A stretch of 64,000 nt of DNA from Bacteroidota bacterium (GCA_028875875.1 JAGWUV010000025.1:1-64000); one strand, 5' to 3'; shown: positions 9,194 to 18,317, counted from the first letter of the stretch. The notes: generated by a model from the sequence alone, not told the origin. A program made the numbers and translations.

Positions 9194-10300
9194 ATGCAAG
9201 TTCCTTTTGTTGATCTGAAGCTGCAATACCAGTCTATCAAGACTGATATTGATGAAGCGATAGAAGTTGTTATAGCGGAAACAGCTTTTATTGGTGGAAA
9301 GTATGTGAATGCTTTTGAAAAAGCTTTTGCTGATTTTTATGGGGTAAAGCATTGCATTAGCTGTGCTAACGGTACTGATTCTTTATACATTATCATGAAG
9401 ATGTTAGGTATTGGTGCTGGTGATGAAGTGATCACTGTTGCAAACAGTTGGATCAGCAGTAGTGAAACCATCTCTCAAACAGGCGCTACACCTGTTTTTG
9501 TAGATAGTCATCCTGATTTTTATTCCATCGATGAATCATTGATAGAAGCAAAGATCACTCCTAAAACCAAAGCTATTCTACCCGTACACCTGCAAGGCCA
9601 GGTTTGTGAGATGGATGCGCTGCTGGCATTGTGTAAGAAGTATAATTTGTATTTGATAGAAGATTGTGCCCAGGCTCACTTATCTGAATACAAAGGCCAG
9701 CGTGCAGGAACGATGGGCATTGCCGCTTCATTCAGTTTTTATCCCGGGAAAAATTTAGGAGCATATGGCGATGCTGGTTGTATTGTTACCAATAATGAGG
9801 CTTTAGCAGAAAAGTGCAGGATGTATGCAAGGCATGGTGCTTTGATAAAACACCAGCACCAGATAGAGGGCATCAACTCAAGGATGGATGGTTTGCAAGC
9901 TGCTATTCTTTCTGCAAAACTTCCTTATTTACAGGAGTGGACTGAGCAACGCATTGCGAATGCAGCCTATTATTACAAAGTATTAGCCAATATTCCACAA
10001 ATTGTTTTGCCTGCAGTTCGCCCCCATTCAAAACACACGTATCATCTTTTTGTTATCAGAGCACAACAAAGGGATGCACTGGCCGCATACTTAAAAGAAA
10101 AAGGTATTGAAACAGTTATTCATTATCCTGTTCCTTTGCCTTTGATGAAAGCTTATGAATATCTTCATTACACAGAAAAGGATATTCCGTTGGCTGCGGC
10201 GTACAAGCATGAAATCCTTTCGATACCTATGTTTCCTGAGTTAACATATGATCAGATGGACTATGTTGCTCACGCTATTCAATCCTTTTATTCGAAATGA
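9194..10300 (+). CDS. DegT/DnrJ/EryC1 family PLP sugar aminotransferase (WbpE-like)
   Basis: The 368-residue protein begins VPFVDLKLQYQ, typical of 3-aminotransferases such as WbpE and QdtB/FdtB. It shows the PLP phosphate-binding region SCANGTDSLYI, the cofactor Asp in LIEDCAQAH, and the Schiff-base lysine in FYPGKNLGAYGDAG. It is a soluble type I fold aminotransferase. The ATG at 9194 is preferred to an in-frame TTG at 9185 because it fits the family N-terminus. Its stop overlaps the next start (ATGA). With the two genes before it, it forms a three-gene nucleotide-sugar module. Confidence 0.85.
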   Translation: MQVPFVDLKLQYQSIKTDIDEAIEVVIAETAFIGGKYVNAFEKAFADFYGVKHCISCANGTDSLYIIMKMLGIGAGDEVITVANSWISSSETISQTGATPVFVDSHPDFYSIDESLIEAKITPKTKAILPVHLQGQVCEMDALLALCKKYNLYLIEDCAQAHLSEYKGQRAGTMGIAASFSFYPGKNLGAYGDAGCIVTNNEALAEKCRMYARHGALIKHQHQIEGINSRMDGLQAAILSAKLPYLQEWTEQRIANAAYYYKVLANIPQIVLPAVRPHSKHTYHLFVIRAQQRDALAAYLKEKGIETVIHYPVPLPLMKAYEYLHYTEKDIPLAAAYKHEILSIPMFPELTYDQMDYVAHAIQSFYSK

Positions 10301-11298
10301 TACTTACAATTATTTGTCCAACATTCAATGAAGAAAAATACATTGAATACACCTTAGAAAGTTTTCTCAGGCAGCAGTATCATTCTTTTGAATTAGAAAT
10401 TTTGATCTGTGATGGAATGAGTACTGATGATACTCGGAATATTGTTACCACATTTGCGGCGAAACATCCTAATGTTAAGCTTGTAGATAATCCCAAACGA
10501 AAAACACCGTTTGCTTTTAACATTGGATTGAAAGAAGCGAAGGGTGAATATGTTGCTATTCTTGGTGCTCACAGTGAATACGATAAAGATTATTTGCAGG
10601 TATGTTTTGATGAACTCCTTAGAACAGGCGCTATTGGCGTATCTGGAAGAGTGATTACTAAATCAGCTTTTCATGGTTTCCAGGCAAAAATGTGTGAGTG
10701 GGTTATGCTAAGCAGTTTCGGTGTATCAGGCAATTCTTTTCGTGTGATGAAAGAAGGCTTTGTACATTCTGTAAACTTTCCTGTTTTTAAAAAACAAGCA
10801 TTGATAGATGCAGGCGGTTACGATGAAACAATGGAACGTAACCAGGATAATGATATGAACCAGCGATTACTGGATGCCGGTCATAAATTATACTGCACCT
10901 GGAAAACAAAATGCTTTTACAGGCCACCATCCAACATCAAAAAACTCCTGCAATATGCTTATCGCGGCGGCTTCTGGAACGCTAAAAGTTTTATTGTACA
11001 CAGGCGTAGTATGCGTTGGCATCATTTCATTCCCTTTGTTTTTGTAGCAGCCCTGTTATCCTTACCTGTATTGGGTTTGGCAGAATATCTGCTGTTTCAT
11101 TCATTTTATTGCTGGATGGGTTTTTCTGTTATCATCATACTGCATTTGTGTGCAGGATTGTTAGCAACGGCTCAATCAATGAAGTACGAGAACGATCCTC
11201 AAAAAATTCTCATGCCATTTGTATTTTTCGCCTTTCATTTTAAATATGGATGGGGCACGTTCAAAGGTTTTTTACAAGCCGGAAAACAAAATAAATAA
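10297..11298 (+). CDS. Glycosyltransferase family 2, ExoA-like, with C-terminal membrane helices
   Basis: A 333-residue GT2 protein. The GT-A domain has TIICPTFNEEKYI, ICDGMSTDDT, and GAHSEYDKDY where DXD usually lies, followed by GGYDETMERNQDNDMNQRL. This arrangement matches the ExoA/succinoglycan-type branch. Two hydrophobic segments follow from about residue 245 (HFIPFVFVAALLSLPVLGLA and a second near CWMGFSVIIILHLC), which would anchor it in the inner membrane. It overlaps the aminotransferase gene by four bases and so belongs to the same transcript. The substrate is unknown. Confidence 0.85.
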   Translation: MILTIICPTFNEEKYIEYTLESFLRQQYHSFELEILICDGMSTDDTRNIVTTFAAKHPNVKLVDNPKRKTPFAFNIGLKEAKGEYVAILGAHSEYDKDYLQVCFDELLRTGAIGVSGRVITKSAFHGFQAKMCEWVMLSSFGVSGNSFRVMKEGFVHSVNFPVFKKQALIDAGGYDETMERNQDNDMNQRLLDAGHKLYCTWKTKCFYRPPSNIKKLLQYAYRGGFWNAKSFIVHRRSMRWHHFIPFVFVAALLSLPVLGLAEYLLFHSFYCWMGFSVIIILHLCAGLLATAQSMKYENDPQKILMPFVFFAFHFKYGWGTFKGFLQAGKQNK

Positions 11299-11302
11299 TT
11301 GT

Positions 11303-11376
11303 GTTACCGGCTGCAGATACCATGTGTAGCGTCGTTGCGTCGCACTCTTCAGGGCCTTGTTCATTATTCAACAAAC
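11303..11376 (+). repeat. Dispersed intergenic repeat, copy 1
   Basis: This stretch begins GTTACCGGCTG, has TTGCGTCGCAC followed by CTTCAG in the middle, and TTGTTC towards the end. It lines up with 39887-39956 over its whole length, with one or two short gaps, and with the reverse complement of 35200-35255. It fills the roughly 100-base gap between the ExoA-like gene and the second aminotransferase. No coding potential, transposase or clear terminal inverted repeat is seen. Confidence 0.7.
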
Positions 11377-11399
11377 TATTTTAATTTCTATCATATCAA

Positions 11400-12617
11400 A
11401 TGAAAATACCTTTCTCTCCACCTTACATAGATGAATCTGTTGAAAACGAAGTATTAGAATCTTTACGTAGCGGCTGGATCACCACCGGTCCTAAGGTAAA
11501 AGCATTGGAAGAAGAGGTTTGTAAATACACGAGTGTAGAAGCAGCTCTGGGAACCAATTCTGCCACATCGGCTATGATGCTTGTGCTGCATTGGTTTGGA
11601 ATTACAAGAGGGGATGAAGTGATCGTTCCTGCTTATACGTATTGTGCAACTGCGTTAGCTGTTATGCATATTGGTGCCAAACCTGTGATGGTGGATGTTG
11701 GGGAAGATTTTAATATCAGCGTTGCCGCAATCGAAGCGGCCATCACAGAAAAAACAAAGGCCATCATCCCTGTTGATTTTGCAGGTTGGCCCTGTGATTA
11801 CGATGCTATCCAGCAATTGGTAAATAAGCCTTCTGTTCTGCAAAAATTCCATCCACAATCAGGGCAACAACAAAAGTTAGGTAGAATACTAATCATGAGT
11901 GATGCTGCTCATTCTTTTGGTGCAGTGTATCAAAACAAACGAACAGGGATACATGCAGATATTACTGTATTTTCTTTTCATGCTGTTAAAAACTTAACTA
12001 CGGCGGAAGGAGGGATGATCTGTTTACATTTGCCTGCACCCTTTAGTAATCATGATATATACAAAACTTTACGTTTGTGGAGTTTGAACGGACAAACAAA
12101 AGACGCATTCTCTAAAAGTCAGGCTGGTGGCTGGCGATATGATATTGTATATGCCGGTTTTAAAATGAATTTGCCGGATGTTTGTGCAGCAATAGGTTTA
12201 GCACAGATACGCAAGTACCAAGATGTTTTACTGCAGGAACGGAAACGTGTGTTCGATTTTTATTCTTCATCATTCAGCAAATATACCTGGGCATGGTTGC
12301 CACCATACGATAGACAAGGAACTTCTTCAAGTTATCATCTATATCCTTTGCGTATTCATACTATTACAGAAGAACAAAGAGACCTGATCATTGAAAAAAT
12401 TGCTTCTGAAGGCGTGGCGGTGAATGTTCATTTTATTCCTATGCCCATGCTTACAGTGTTTAAGAATGCCGGCTACGAGATCGGCAACTATCCTCAATCT
12501 TATAAAAATTATGCTGCGGAAATTTCTTTACCGATTTATCCACAGCTAACACAAGAGGAATGCAATTATATCGTTAACGTTGTGGCTCGGTCTGTTCAAT
12601 TAGTTACCCCCTTATGA
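11400..12617 (+). CDS. DegT/DnrJ/EryC1 aminotransferase (PglE-like, 4-amino sugar)
   Basis: A 405-residue PLP enzyme starting IPFSPPYIDESVENEVLE, with the SGWITTGPKVKALE motif typical of UDP-4-keto-6-deoxyhexose 4-aminotransferases (PglE, ArnB, PseC group). It has the nucleotide and PLP region GTNSATSAM, the cofactor Asp in MSDAAHSFGA, and the lysine in FHAVKNLTTAEGGM. A short insertion around residues 141-158 precedes the Asp motif. It overlaps the next gene by four bases (ATGA). Together with the phosphoglycosyl transferase and 4,6-dehydratase downstream it forms the likely initiating-sugar module. Confidence 0.88.
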   Translation: MKIPFSPPYIDESVENEVLESLRSGWITTGPKVKALEEEVCKYTSVEAALGTNSATSAMMLVLHWFGITRGDEVIVPAYTYCATALAVMHIGAKPVMVDVGEDFNISVAAIEAAITEKTKAIIPVDFAGWPCDYDAIQQLVNKPSVLQKFHPQSGQQQKLGRILIMSDAAHSFGAVYQNKRTGIHADITVFSFHAVKNLTTAEGGMICLHLPAPFSNHDIYKTLRLWSLNGQTKDAFSKSQAGGWRYDIVYAGFKMNLPDVCAAIGLAQIRKYQDVLLQERKRVFDFYSSSFSKYTWAWLPPYDRQGTSSSYHLYPLRIHTITEEQRDLIIEKIASEGVAVNVHFIPMPMLTVFKNAGYEIGNYPQSYKNYAAEISLPIYPQLTQEECNYIVNVVARSVQLVTPL

Positions 12618-13261
12618 GTATATTACGTTTTTTCGACATTATTCTTTCTTTGCTGGCATTAATCATCCTGCTTCCATTACTGTTATTGGTAAGCATATTC
12701 ATTAAATTTACATCTAACGGACCGATATTGTTTGTTCAACAAAGAGTTGGCAAAAACAATATCGATTTTGGATTATTCAAGTTTAGAACAATGCATGTTG
12801 ATGCACATAAAAAAGGTTCGCTAACAGTAGGGGGCAGAGATAAACGTATTACAAAACTGGGCTATTATTTGCGAAAGTTTAAGATAGACGAATTACCACA
12901 GCTGGTAAATGTGCTGAAAGGTGAAATGAGTTTGGTAGGGCCGAGGCCCGAACTGAGGAAGTATGTAAACTACTACACATCCGAACAGAAAAAAGTATTG
13001 AATGTATTACCCGGCATAACAGATTATGCCTCCATATATTTCAGGAATGAGAATGAGTTATTAGGTACCTCAGATAAACCTGAGGATTTCTATATTCAGC
13101 ATGTTATGCCGGAAAAAATCAGGCTTAACTTCTTATTTATTCATAATCGATCTCTTTCCAATTACTTTAAAATCATTTGGCTAACAGCACAAAGTATTGT
13201 TAGAAAGCATGGGCATAAGCCTTCTCTCAACCAGAAAGATCAGAAAGCCATAAATATTTAA
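12614..13261 (+). CDS. Undecaprenyl-phosphate phosphoglycosyl transferase (PglC-like)
   Basis: The 215-residue protein is the short, monotopic form of the bacterial sugar transferase family. One hydrophobic re-entrant N-terminal segment (DIILSLLALIILLPLLLLV) is followed by the catalytic domain. It contains FVQQRVGKNN, FKFRTM, the catalytic Asp-Glu dyad in KIDELPQL, and LVGPRPE. It would move a sugar-1-phosphate from a UDP-sugar to undecaprenyl phosphate and so start repeat-unit assembly. Its position between a PglE-like and a PglF-like gene suggests a 4-amino-4,6-dideoxy-HexNAc as substrate. Confidence 0.9.
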   Translation: MSILRFFDIILSLLALIILLPLLLLVSIFIKFTSNGPILFVQQRVGKNNIDFGLFKFRTMHVDAHKKGSLTVGGRDKRITKLGYYLRKFKIDELPQLVNVLKGEMSLVGPRPELRKYVNYYTSEQKKVLNVLPGITDYASIYFRNENELLGTSDKPEDFYIQHVMPEKIRLNFLFIHNRSLSNYFKIIWLTAQSIVRKHGHKPSLNQKDQKAINI

Positions 13262-13285
13262 TAAGTAATAATTTTTTAATTCCTG

Positions 13286-13293
13286 TACATTTG
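13286..13293 (+). promoter_or_regulatory. Possible promoter -7 element before the 4,6-dehydratase
   Basis: TACATTTG fits the Bacteroidota TAnnTTTG element and lies 55 bases before the GTG start of the dehydratase gene, in an 86-base gap that interrupts an otherwise tightly packed operon. No good TTTG lies 19-21 bases upstream, so this is a weak prediction. Confidence 0.25.
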
Positions 13294-13347
13294 TGTAGTG
13301 ATATTACTACATTATAGTTAGCTTTAAATCCAATCAAACCCTATAAC

Positions 13348-15321
13348 GTGAAAAAATTCAGGTCATTTTTACTGCAAAAAAAAATAGCCCCTAAATGGGC
13401 AATTTTTGCGTTAGACCTGTTGATCACTTGTTTTGCTTTAGCATACGCTTATAGTCTTCGTTTTAATTTTGATTTTACCCTAATTCATATTCCCGATTTA
13501 ATTAAGAATGTATTTCTTATTCTTGTTATTAACTCTACGCTCTTCTATCTTTTTAAAACCTACGAGGGTATTATTCGTTTTTCGGGTTTCCAGGAGGCAT
13601 TCAGGAGTGTGTCTGCCGTATTCTATTCGTTTTTCTTTCTGCTGCTGATCAATCTTTTAATGGCCATTGGCGGCTTGCAGCAGGTTACCCCCATTTCAGT
13701 AGTATTCATTTATTTTTTCGTTTCCGTATTCCTGTTATACGGATATCGTTTACTTGTTAAATATTTATATAAAGCTTCTTCTGATAACAGGGATGCCATT
13801 CACGTGGTTATTTACGGTGCCCAGTTAAATGGAACGATACTTAAAAAAACTATTGAACAAACTTCAGAAAACGAATACCAGGTTGTTGCTTTTATTGATG
13901 CAGATACAGATGTGATCGGCAAAAATATAGACGGAATAAGAGTATACGCCTTTAGTCAGGCTAAGCATGTATTTAAAGATTGGAACATTAAAACCTTATT
14001 TTTTGCTAAGACAGATTTTGAATTAGATGAAAAAAATGCGGTTGTTGATTTTTGCCTGACTCATGGAGTGAAGGTGATGAACATTCCGCCCATGAAAGAC
14101 TGGATACATGGGCATTTGAGCATTAAGCAGCTACGCGAAGTAAATATTGAAGAACTACTGGGAAGGCCCCCAATTAATTTATATAACCAGCATGTGATAG
14201 ATCACCTGAGGGATAAAAGAATTTTAATTACAGGTGCTGCAGGTTCAATAGGTAGTGAGCTGGCCAGGCAACTATCGGCTGTTTATCCAGCTTTACTTAT
14301 TACTTGCGATCAAACGGAAAGTGGTTTGTACCAACTGGAATACGAGCTACAGCAAAAGTACAAGTTAGGCAATGCATTAAGGGTTTACCTGGGCGATGTA
14401 AAAGATGAAGTGGCAATGGATAATCTATTTGCCAAATATCAGCCCCAGGTTGTGTTTCACGCAGCTGCGTACAAGCATGTTCCTATGATGGAGAACCATC
14501 CTTCAGAAGCCATCAGGAATAATGTGTATGGAACAAAAATTTTAGCGGATCTCTCGGAAAAATATGGTGTTGAAAGGTTCTTATTTGTTTCTACGGATAA
14601 GGCTATCAATCCAACAAATGTGATGGGAGCGTCTAAGCGAATTGCAGAGATCTATTGCCAATCTTTGCAAACCAGGGAAGAATTACCTATATGGGATGAT
14701 CGAATTATCAGGATGCATGGCACTCCTAGAAGAACGAAATTTATTACTACCCGTTTCGGAAATGTACTGGGTTCAAACGGTTCTGTAATTCCAAGATTTA
14801 AAGAACAAATAGCGGCTGGTGGGCCTGTTACTGTTACGCATCCCGATATCATTCGTTATTTTATGACCATTCCTGAAGCATGTTCATTAGTATTGGAGGC
14901 AATGACAATGGGAAAAGGTGGCGAGATATTTCTGTTTGATATGGGAGAACCGGTTAAGATTTTAGATCTTGCTAAAAAAATGATTCAGCTTACAGGACTC
15001 GTTCCCGGAAAAGATATTGAGCTGAAATTTACGGGGTTAAGACCCGGAGAAAAATTATTTGAAGAGTTATTGAATAAAGAAGAAGAGGTTATTCCCACCC
15101 ACAATAAAAAAATACTAATTGCAAAGGTGATAGGGTACGATTTTGAGATTATTCAAAAAAGTATAGAAGAACTGGTTGTTCTTGCTGGCAGGAATTTAGA
15201 TGAAGAAGTGGTAAGGCAAATGAAACGCATTGTACCGGAGTATATCAGTAATAACTCCATTTATGAATCAATAGATGGGCAACGATTATCAACATCTCTC
15301 TATTCTTCTTTAGGCAGATAA
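13348..15321 (+). CDS. Membrane-bound nucleotide-sugar 4,6-dehydratase (PglF/CapD/WbpM family)
   Basis: The 657-residue protein has about four N-terminal membrane helices (residues 15-130), a middle CoA-binding-like domain, and a C-terminal SDR domain from about residue 290. The SDR part shows ITGAAGSIGSELARQ (NAD binding), the FHAAAYKHVPMMENHP segment and VSTDKAINPTNVMGASKR. In the last motif Met takes the place of the usual catalytic Tyr of the YxxxK pair, as in WbpM and PglF. The expected reaction is UDP-GlcNAc to UDP-4-keto-6-deoxy-GlcNAc. It starts with GTG. With the PglE-like and PglC-like genes it makes the first sugar of the repeat. Confidence 0.9.
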   Translation: MKKFRSFLLQKKIAPKWAIFALDLLITCFALAYAYSLRFNFDFTLIHIPDLIKNVFLILVINSTLFYLFKTYEGIIRFSGFQEAFRSVSAVFYSFFFLLLINLLMAIGGLQQVTPISVVFIYFFVSVFLLYGYRLLVKYLYKASSDNRDAIHVVIYGAQLNGTILKKTIEQTSENEYQVVAFIDADTDVIGKNIDGIRVYAFSQAKHVFKDWNIKTLFFAKTDFELDEKNAVVDFCLTHGVKVMNIPPMKDWIHGHLSIKQLREVNIEELLGRPPINLYNQHVIDHLRDKRILITGAAGSIGSELARQLSAVYPALLITCDQTESGLYQLEYELQQKYKLGNALRVYLGDVKDEVAMDNLFAKYQPQVVFHAAAYKHVPMMENHPSEAIRNNVYGTKILADLSEKYGVERFLFVSTDKAINPTNVMGASKRIAEIYCQSLQTREELPIWDDRIIRMHGTPRRTKFITTRFGNVLGSNGSVIPRFKEQIAAGGPVTVTHPDIIRYFMTIPEACSLVLEAMTMGKGGEIFLFDMGEPVKILDLAKKMIQLTGLVPGKDIELKFTGLRPGEKLFEELLNKEEEVIPTHNKKILIAKVIGYDFEIIQKSIEELVVLAGRNLDEEVVRQMKRIVPEYISNNSIYESIDGQRLSTSLYSSLGR

Positions 15322-15341
15322 TTTATTCTTAATCATCCTTC

Positions 15342-16082
15342 ATGTTTCCTTTTTTTAAAAGATCTCAGTCGGCAAATATTGATCTTTCTTTCCTTGCTGC
15401 TGATATGCATTCTCATTTATTACCCGGCTTAGATGATGGCCTGGAAACTGTAGATGAAACAATTCATTTTATTCAGCGACTGCATCAGGCTGGGTATAGA
15501 AAATTGATTTGTACACCGCATATCTTCGATGGAATGTATAATAATTCTCCCAGTACTGTTTTACCGGTTTTGGAAAAAGTAAGAGCGGATGTGAAAAAAA
15601 ATAATATTGATATAGTTATTGAAGCTGCGGCAGAATATATGATCGATCATGAGTTTGAACAAACTGTGGCAAACCGAAAGCCTTTGCTCACATTTGGAGA
15701 TCATTATATATTGGTTGAAATGTCTTATATCGCTGCGTCTCCTTTTTTAGAAAAAGTTGTATTCGATCTCAAAGTATTGGGTTTGAAACCAATATTGGCT
15801 CATCCTGAAAGATATACTTACTATCACAATAATTTTGAGCAATATAAAAACCTCAAAGACCGTGGTTGTCTTCTTCAATTAAACCTACTTTCTCTTTCCG
15901 GGTATTATGGTAAACCTGTAAAAAAGATAGCTGAACAGTTATTAGCGGAAAATATGATTGATTTTGCAGGTACCGATATGCATCATCAGGCACATATGGA
16001 TATGCTTTTCCGTTATGTTTCAACAAAAGAGTTTCAGAAATTATTAGGAAATTATCCGCTTAAAAATGCTTCTTTGGTTTAA
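15342..16082 (+). CDS. CpsB/YwqE-type PHP-domain tyrosine-protein phosphatase
   Basis: The 246-residue protein has the PHP metal-binding motifs of the CpsB/CapC/YwqE family: DMHSHLLPGLDDG near residues 21-33, CTPHIFDGMY, the EYMIDHEF region, LAHPERY and GTDMHH near residue 212. These enzymes are metal-dependent phosphatases that dephosphorylate bacterial tyrosine kinases controlling capsule or exopolysaccharide chain length. No BY-kinase is in the window, so its partner should lie upstream of base 1. It is the last rightward gene of the polysaccharide locus; its stop overlaps the stop of the convergent gene by three to four bases. Confidence 0.88.
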   Translation: MFPFFKRSQSANIDLSFLAADMHSHLLPGLDDGLETVDETIHFIQRLHQAGYRKLICTPHIFDGMYNNSPSTVLPVLEKVRADVKKNNIDIVIEAAAEYMIDHEFEQTVANRKPLLTFGDHYILVEMSYIAASPFLEKVVFDLKVLGLKPILAHPERYTYYHNNFEQYKNLKDRGCLLQLNLLSLSGYYGKPVKKIAEQLLAENMIDFAGTDMHHQAHMDMLFRYVSTKEFQKLLGNYPLKNASLV

Positions 16083-17227
16083 TGATTTTCTTCTCCCCAA
16101 ATCCACTTTACCTGTTGCTTGGCATTTGCCTCGTTATTGAATTTTCGAAGCAGAATTTTTCTTCTCTTATCAATTTCACCTTCCTCAAAATTCCGGTTGA
16201 AATGTACTGCAATTTCATCCCTCATTTCTTTTGCGGTATCAGCCATGCAGCATAATTCTTCCAAACCACCACTTCCGGCAACTGTAGCGGCATTTGCAAT
16301 ACAAAATCTACCATTGAACAATGCATTCAAAAGCTTTAACTTAATGCCACTGTAACTGAAAGAAGGTAAGATATTAATATGGGCACGCATGATCATATCC
16401 TGCATTTCCTTTTCTGATGGATTGGCTACTATGCACGTATTTGGATTGCTGTGTGCAAGCCTTTGCAATTTTGAAGAAGGATTTTTTCCTGCAATAACCA
16501 ATGGTAAAGATGTATTACTAAAAACTTCTTCCAAAAGCCAGGTAGCAGCTTTTTCATTAACATCAACACTTAAATCACCGTGATATAAACAGTAGTTTCC
16601 TTTACCCGGTAAGCATTTCACTTGCCATGATGTAGGTAAATAAGGCGGTAAAAGATCAATGGTTGTGCAATGGAACTCTTCCCTGTAGGTCTGAACATCG
16701 TTGTTCGAAACACCCCAAAATGCTGTGGCTTTTGAAACTAATGATTGTTCATATTCTTTTAATAAACTACTCTCTCTTTTATAATAGATTTTTTTTAAGA
16801 TTGAGTTTGATGATTGTGAGAGATAATGATAATACTGGTATTCAACATTATGCAGCCTTACAAATTTTTTTCTCTTTTCAAACCTTGCATCATTCAGCAA
16901 ATAAGTGCAATGAACACCTTCCATTAAAATCGGGTAATCATCTTTCAGTAAATTATTGAAGAGTATTTCATTTTTTCTGCTGGCCACAATGTAGGGTATA
17001 TTGGGAGAAAATGCTTTGTGTCCGCTTTCTCTTTCGTAATACTGTACGGAATGGCAGTATTTATTTAATTCATCCTGCACTGAATTATCTCCGTATTTGA
17101 AGCAATGCAAATGAATATGTATGCCCTGGCTTTGTAAAGCAGATAATTTATAAAACAAATCAAACACACCTCCGTACATTACAGGGTAGGGCACAGTTAA
17201 GCTGATAATGTGAAGATGTTTTTCCAA
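16079..17227 (-). CDS. Glycosyltransferase, GT4-like (mannosyltransferase-type)
   Basis: A 382-residue protein with a GT-B layout. The N-terminal half begins HIISLTVPYPVMYGGVFDLFYKL, with the G-G loop of GT-B enzymes, and the C-terminal half has CLYHGDLSVDVNEKAATWLLEEV, LVIAGKNPSS and HINILPSFSYSGIKLKLLNAL. The E-rich donor motif is less clear than in typical GT4 proteins. It is transcribed leftward, overlapping the GT4 gene upstream of it (17197-18303) by 31 bases, so the two are cotranscribed. It converges on the polysaccharide operon with overlapping stop codons. Confidence 0.8.
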   Translation of the reverse strand: MEKHLHIISLTVPYPVMYGGVFDLFYKLSALQSQGIHIHLHCFKYGDNSVQDELNKYCHSVQYYERESGHKAFSPNIPYIVASRKNEILFNNLLKDDYPILMEGVHCTYLLNDARFEKRKKFVRLHNVEYQYYHYLSQSSNSILKKIYYKRESSLLKEYEQSLVSKATAFWGVSNNDVQTYREEFHCTTIDLLPPYLPTSWQVKCLPGKGNYCLYHGDLSVDVNEKAATWLLEEVFSNTSLPLVIAGKNPSSKLQRLAHSNPNTCIVANPSEKEMQDMIMRAHINILPSFSYSGIKLKLLNALFNGRFCIANAATVAGSGGLEELCCMADTAKEMRDEIAVHFNRNFEEGEIDKRRKILLRKFNNEANAKQQVKWIWGEENH

Positions 17228-18303
17228 AACACTAATAATTTTTGCTGTTCTATGTTCCAGTTAAGTTCTCGTCTTGCAAGCCTGCAATGATAAACCATCC
17301 TGTTATATAAAACAGTATCATTTAATAATTTGTTCATTGCATCAGACAAGGCTTGTGGGGTTGTATTGTTTGTCATCAGCGCAACTTCATATTCTTCATT
17401 GATCCTTGCATATTCCGGGAAGTTTACACATACTTGTGGTATGGCTGCCATGATGTAATCAAAAAAACGGTTAGCTAAAGAATGGTATTGATTCAGGCCT
17501 GTTGCCTCGAATAATGTTAAACCGAATATAGCGTGCTGGGTAATTTTTTGTAACAAATTTGGAGCTATATATCCTTTCAGTATAATCTTTTCCTGCAAAT
17601 CGTATTTTTGGATCAGGCGTTTAGTTTGCTGAAAAAAATTTCCTTCGCCTATGATCACCAATGGAACAGGTACATCTTTCATGGCTGGTACCAATGTTTC
17701 AAAACACCTACCTTCATTAACGGCTCCCTGGTAGAGAATAAATTGTTCGGGAAAACCTTCAATGCTCTCTTTTTCAGTTTCCTGTAAGAAGGGGAGGTTT
17801 CTGATAACAGCATAGTCTGTTCCATATTTTAATAAAAAACTGTCTCGAAGGAATTCATTTACTGTGTACCCGTTTTTGAAATGTGGAACTGTTTGGTTTT
17901 CGATCCAATCCCATATTTTATGAATCATCGGTCGGGTTATTATTTCCTTTTGTTCAGTGAAAAATTCATGGGCATCGTACACCCTGATTTTTTTTCGAAT
18001 TTTTGACATGAGTAAAACCGGCAGAATGGTATCTAAATCTATGGCACAAAATGCGTCTGCCTTTTGTTGACCAAGAAACAGAAACAGCCTAATGCTGAAT
18101 TCCACATAAAAGAGGATGCCTTTTTCAAAGAAACAGGAAAGCCTTTTTTGGGAAAATTGAGCAGATGAAAGCGGGATAGATCTTTTTCTTTTTCTGCCCA
18201 CCAATAAAATGTCATAACCATTTTCAGCCAATGTGCCGCTTATCCTTTGCATGCGCTGATCGTATGTAAGGTCATTGGTAACAGTGAAAATGATACGTTT
18301 CAA
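17197..18303 (-). CDS. Glycosyltransferase family 4-like protein
   Basis: The 368-residue protein starts IIFTVTNDLTYDQRMQRI, which is common in Bacteroidota GT4-type transferases, and has a VYDAHEFFTEQ motif near residue 130. The C-terminal donor domain has ILYQGAVNEGRCFETLVPA, VIIGEGNF, KIILKGYIAP and GLTLFEATGLNQYHSLANR. No membrane helix is obvious. It is the first gene of a two-gene leftward unit at the edge of the polysaccharide locus and probably contributes a sugar to the same or a related glycan. Confidence 0.8.
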   Translation of the reverse strand: MKRIIFTVTNDLTYDQRMQRISGTLAENGYDILLVGRKRKRSIPLSSAQFSQKRLSCFFEKGILFYVEFSIRLFLFLGQQKADAFCAIDLDTILPVLLMSKIRKKIRVYDAHEFFTEQKEIITRPMIHKIWDWIENQTVPHFKNGYTVNEFLRDSFLLKYGTDYAVIRNLPFLQETEKESIEGFPEQFILYQGAVNEGRCFETLVPAMKDVPVPLVIIGEGNFFQQTKRLIQKYDLQEKIILKGYIAPNLLQKITQHAIFGLTLFEATGLNQYHSLANRFFDYIMAAIPQVCVNFPEYARINEEYEVALMTNNTTPQALSDAMNKLLNDTVLYNRMVYHCRLARRELNWNIEQQKLLVFWKNIFTLSA

Positions 18304-18317
18304 AGGTTCTTTTCTTT

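Noticed and set aside
1-18300. Possible recent horizontal transfer of the polysaccharide locus.
   Set aside because: No integrase, insertion sequence, tRNA junction or flanking direct repeat was found, and base composition could not be measured reliably by eye.
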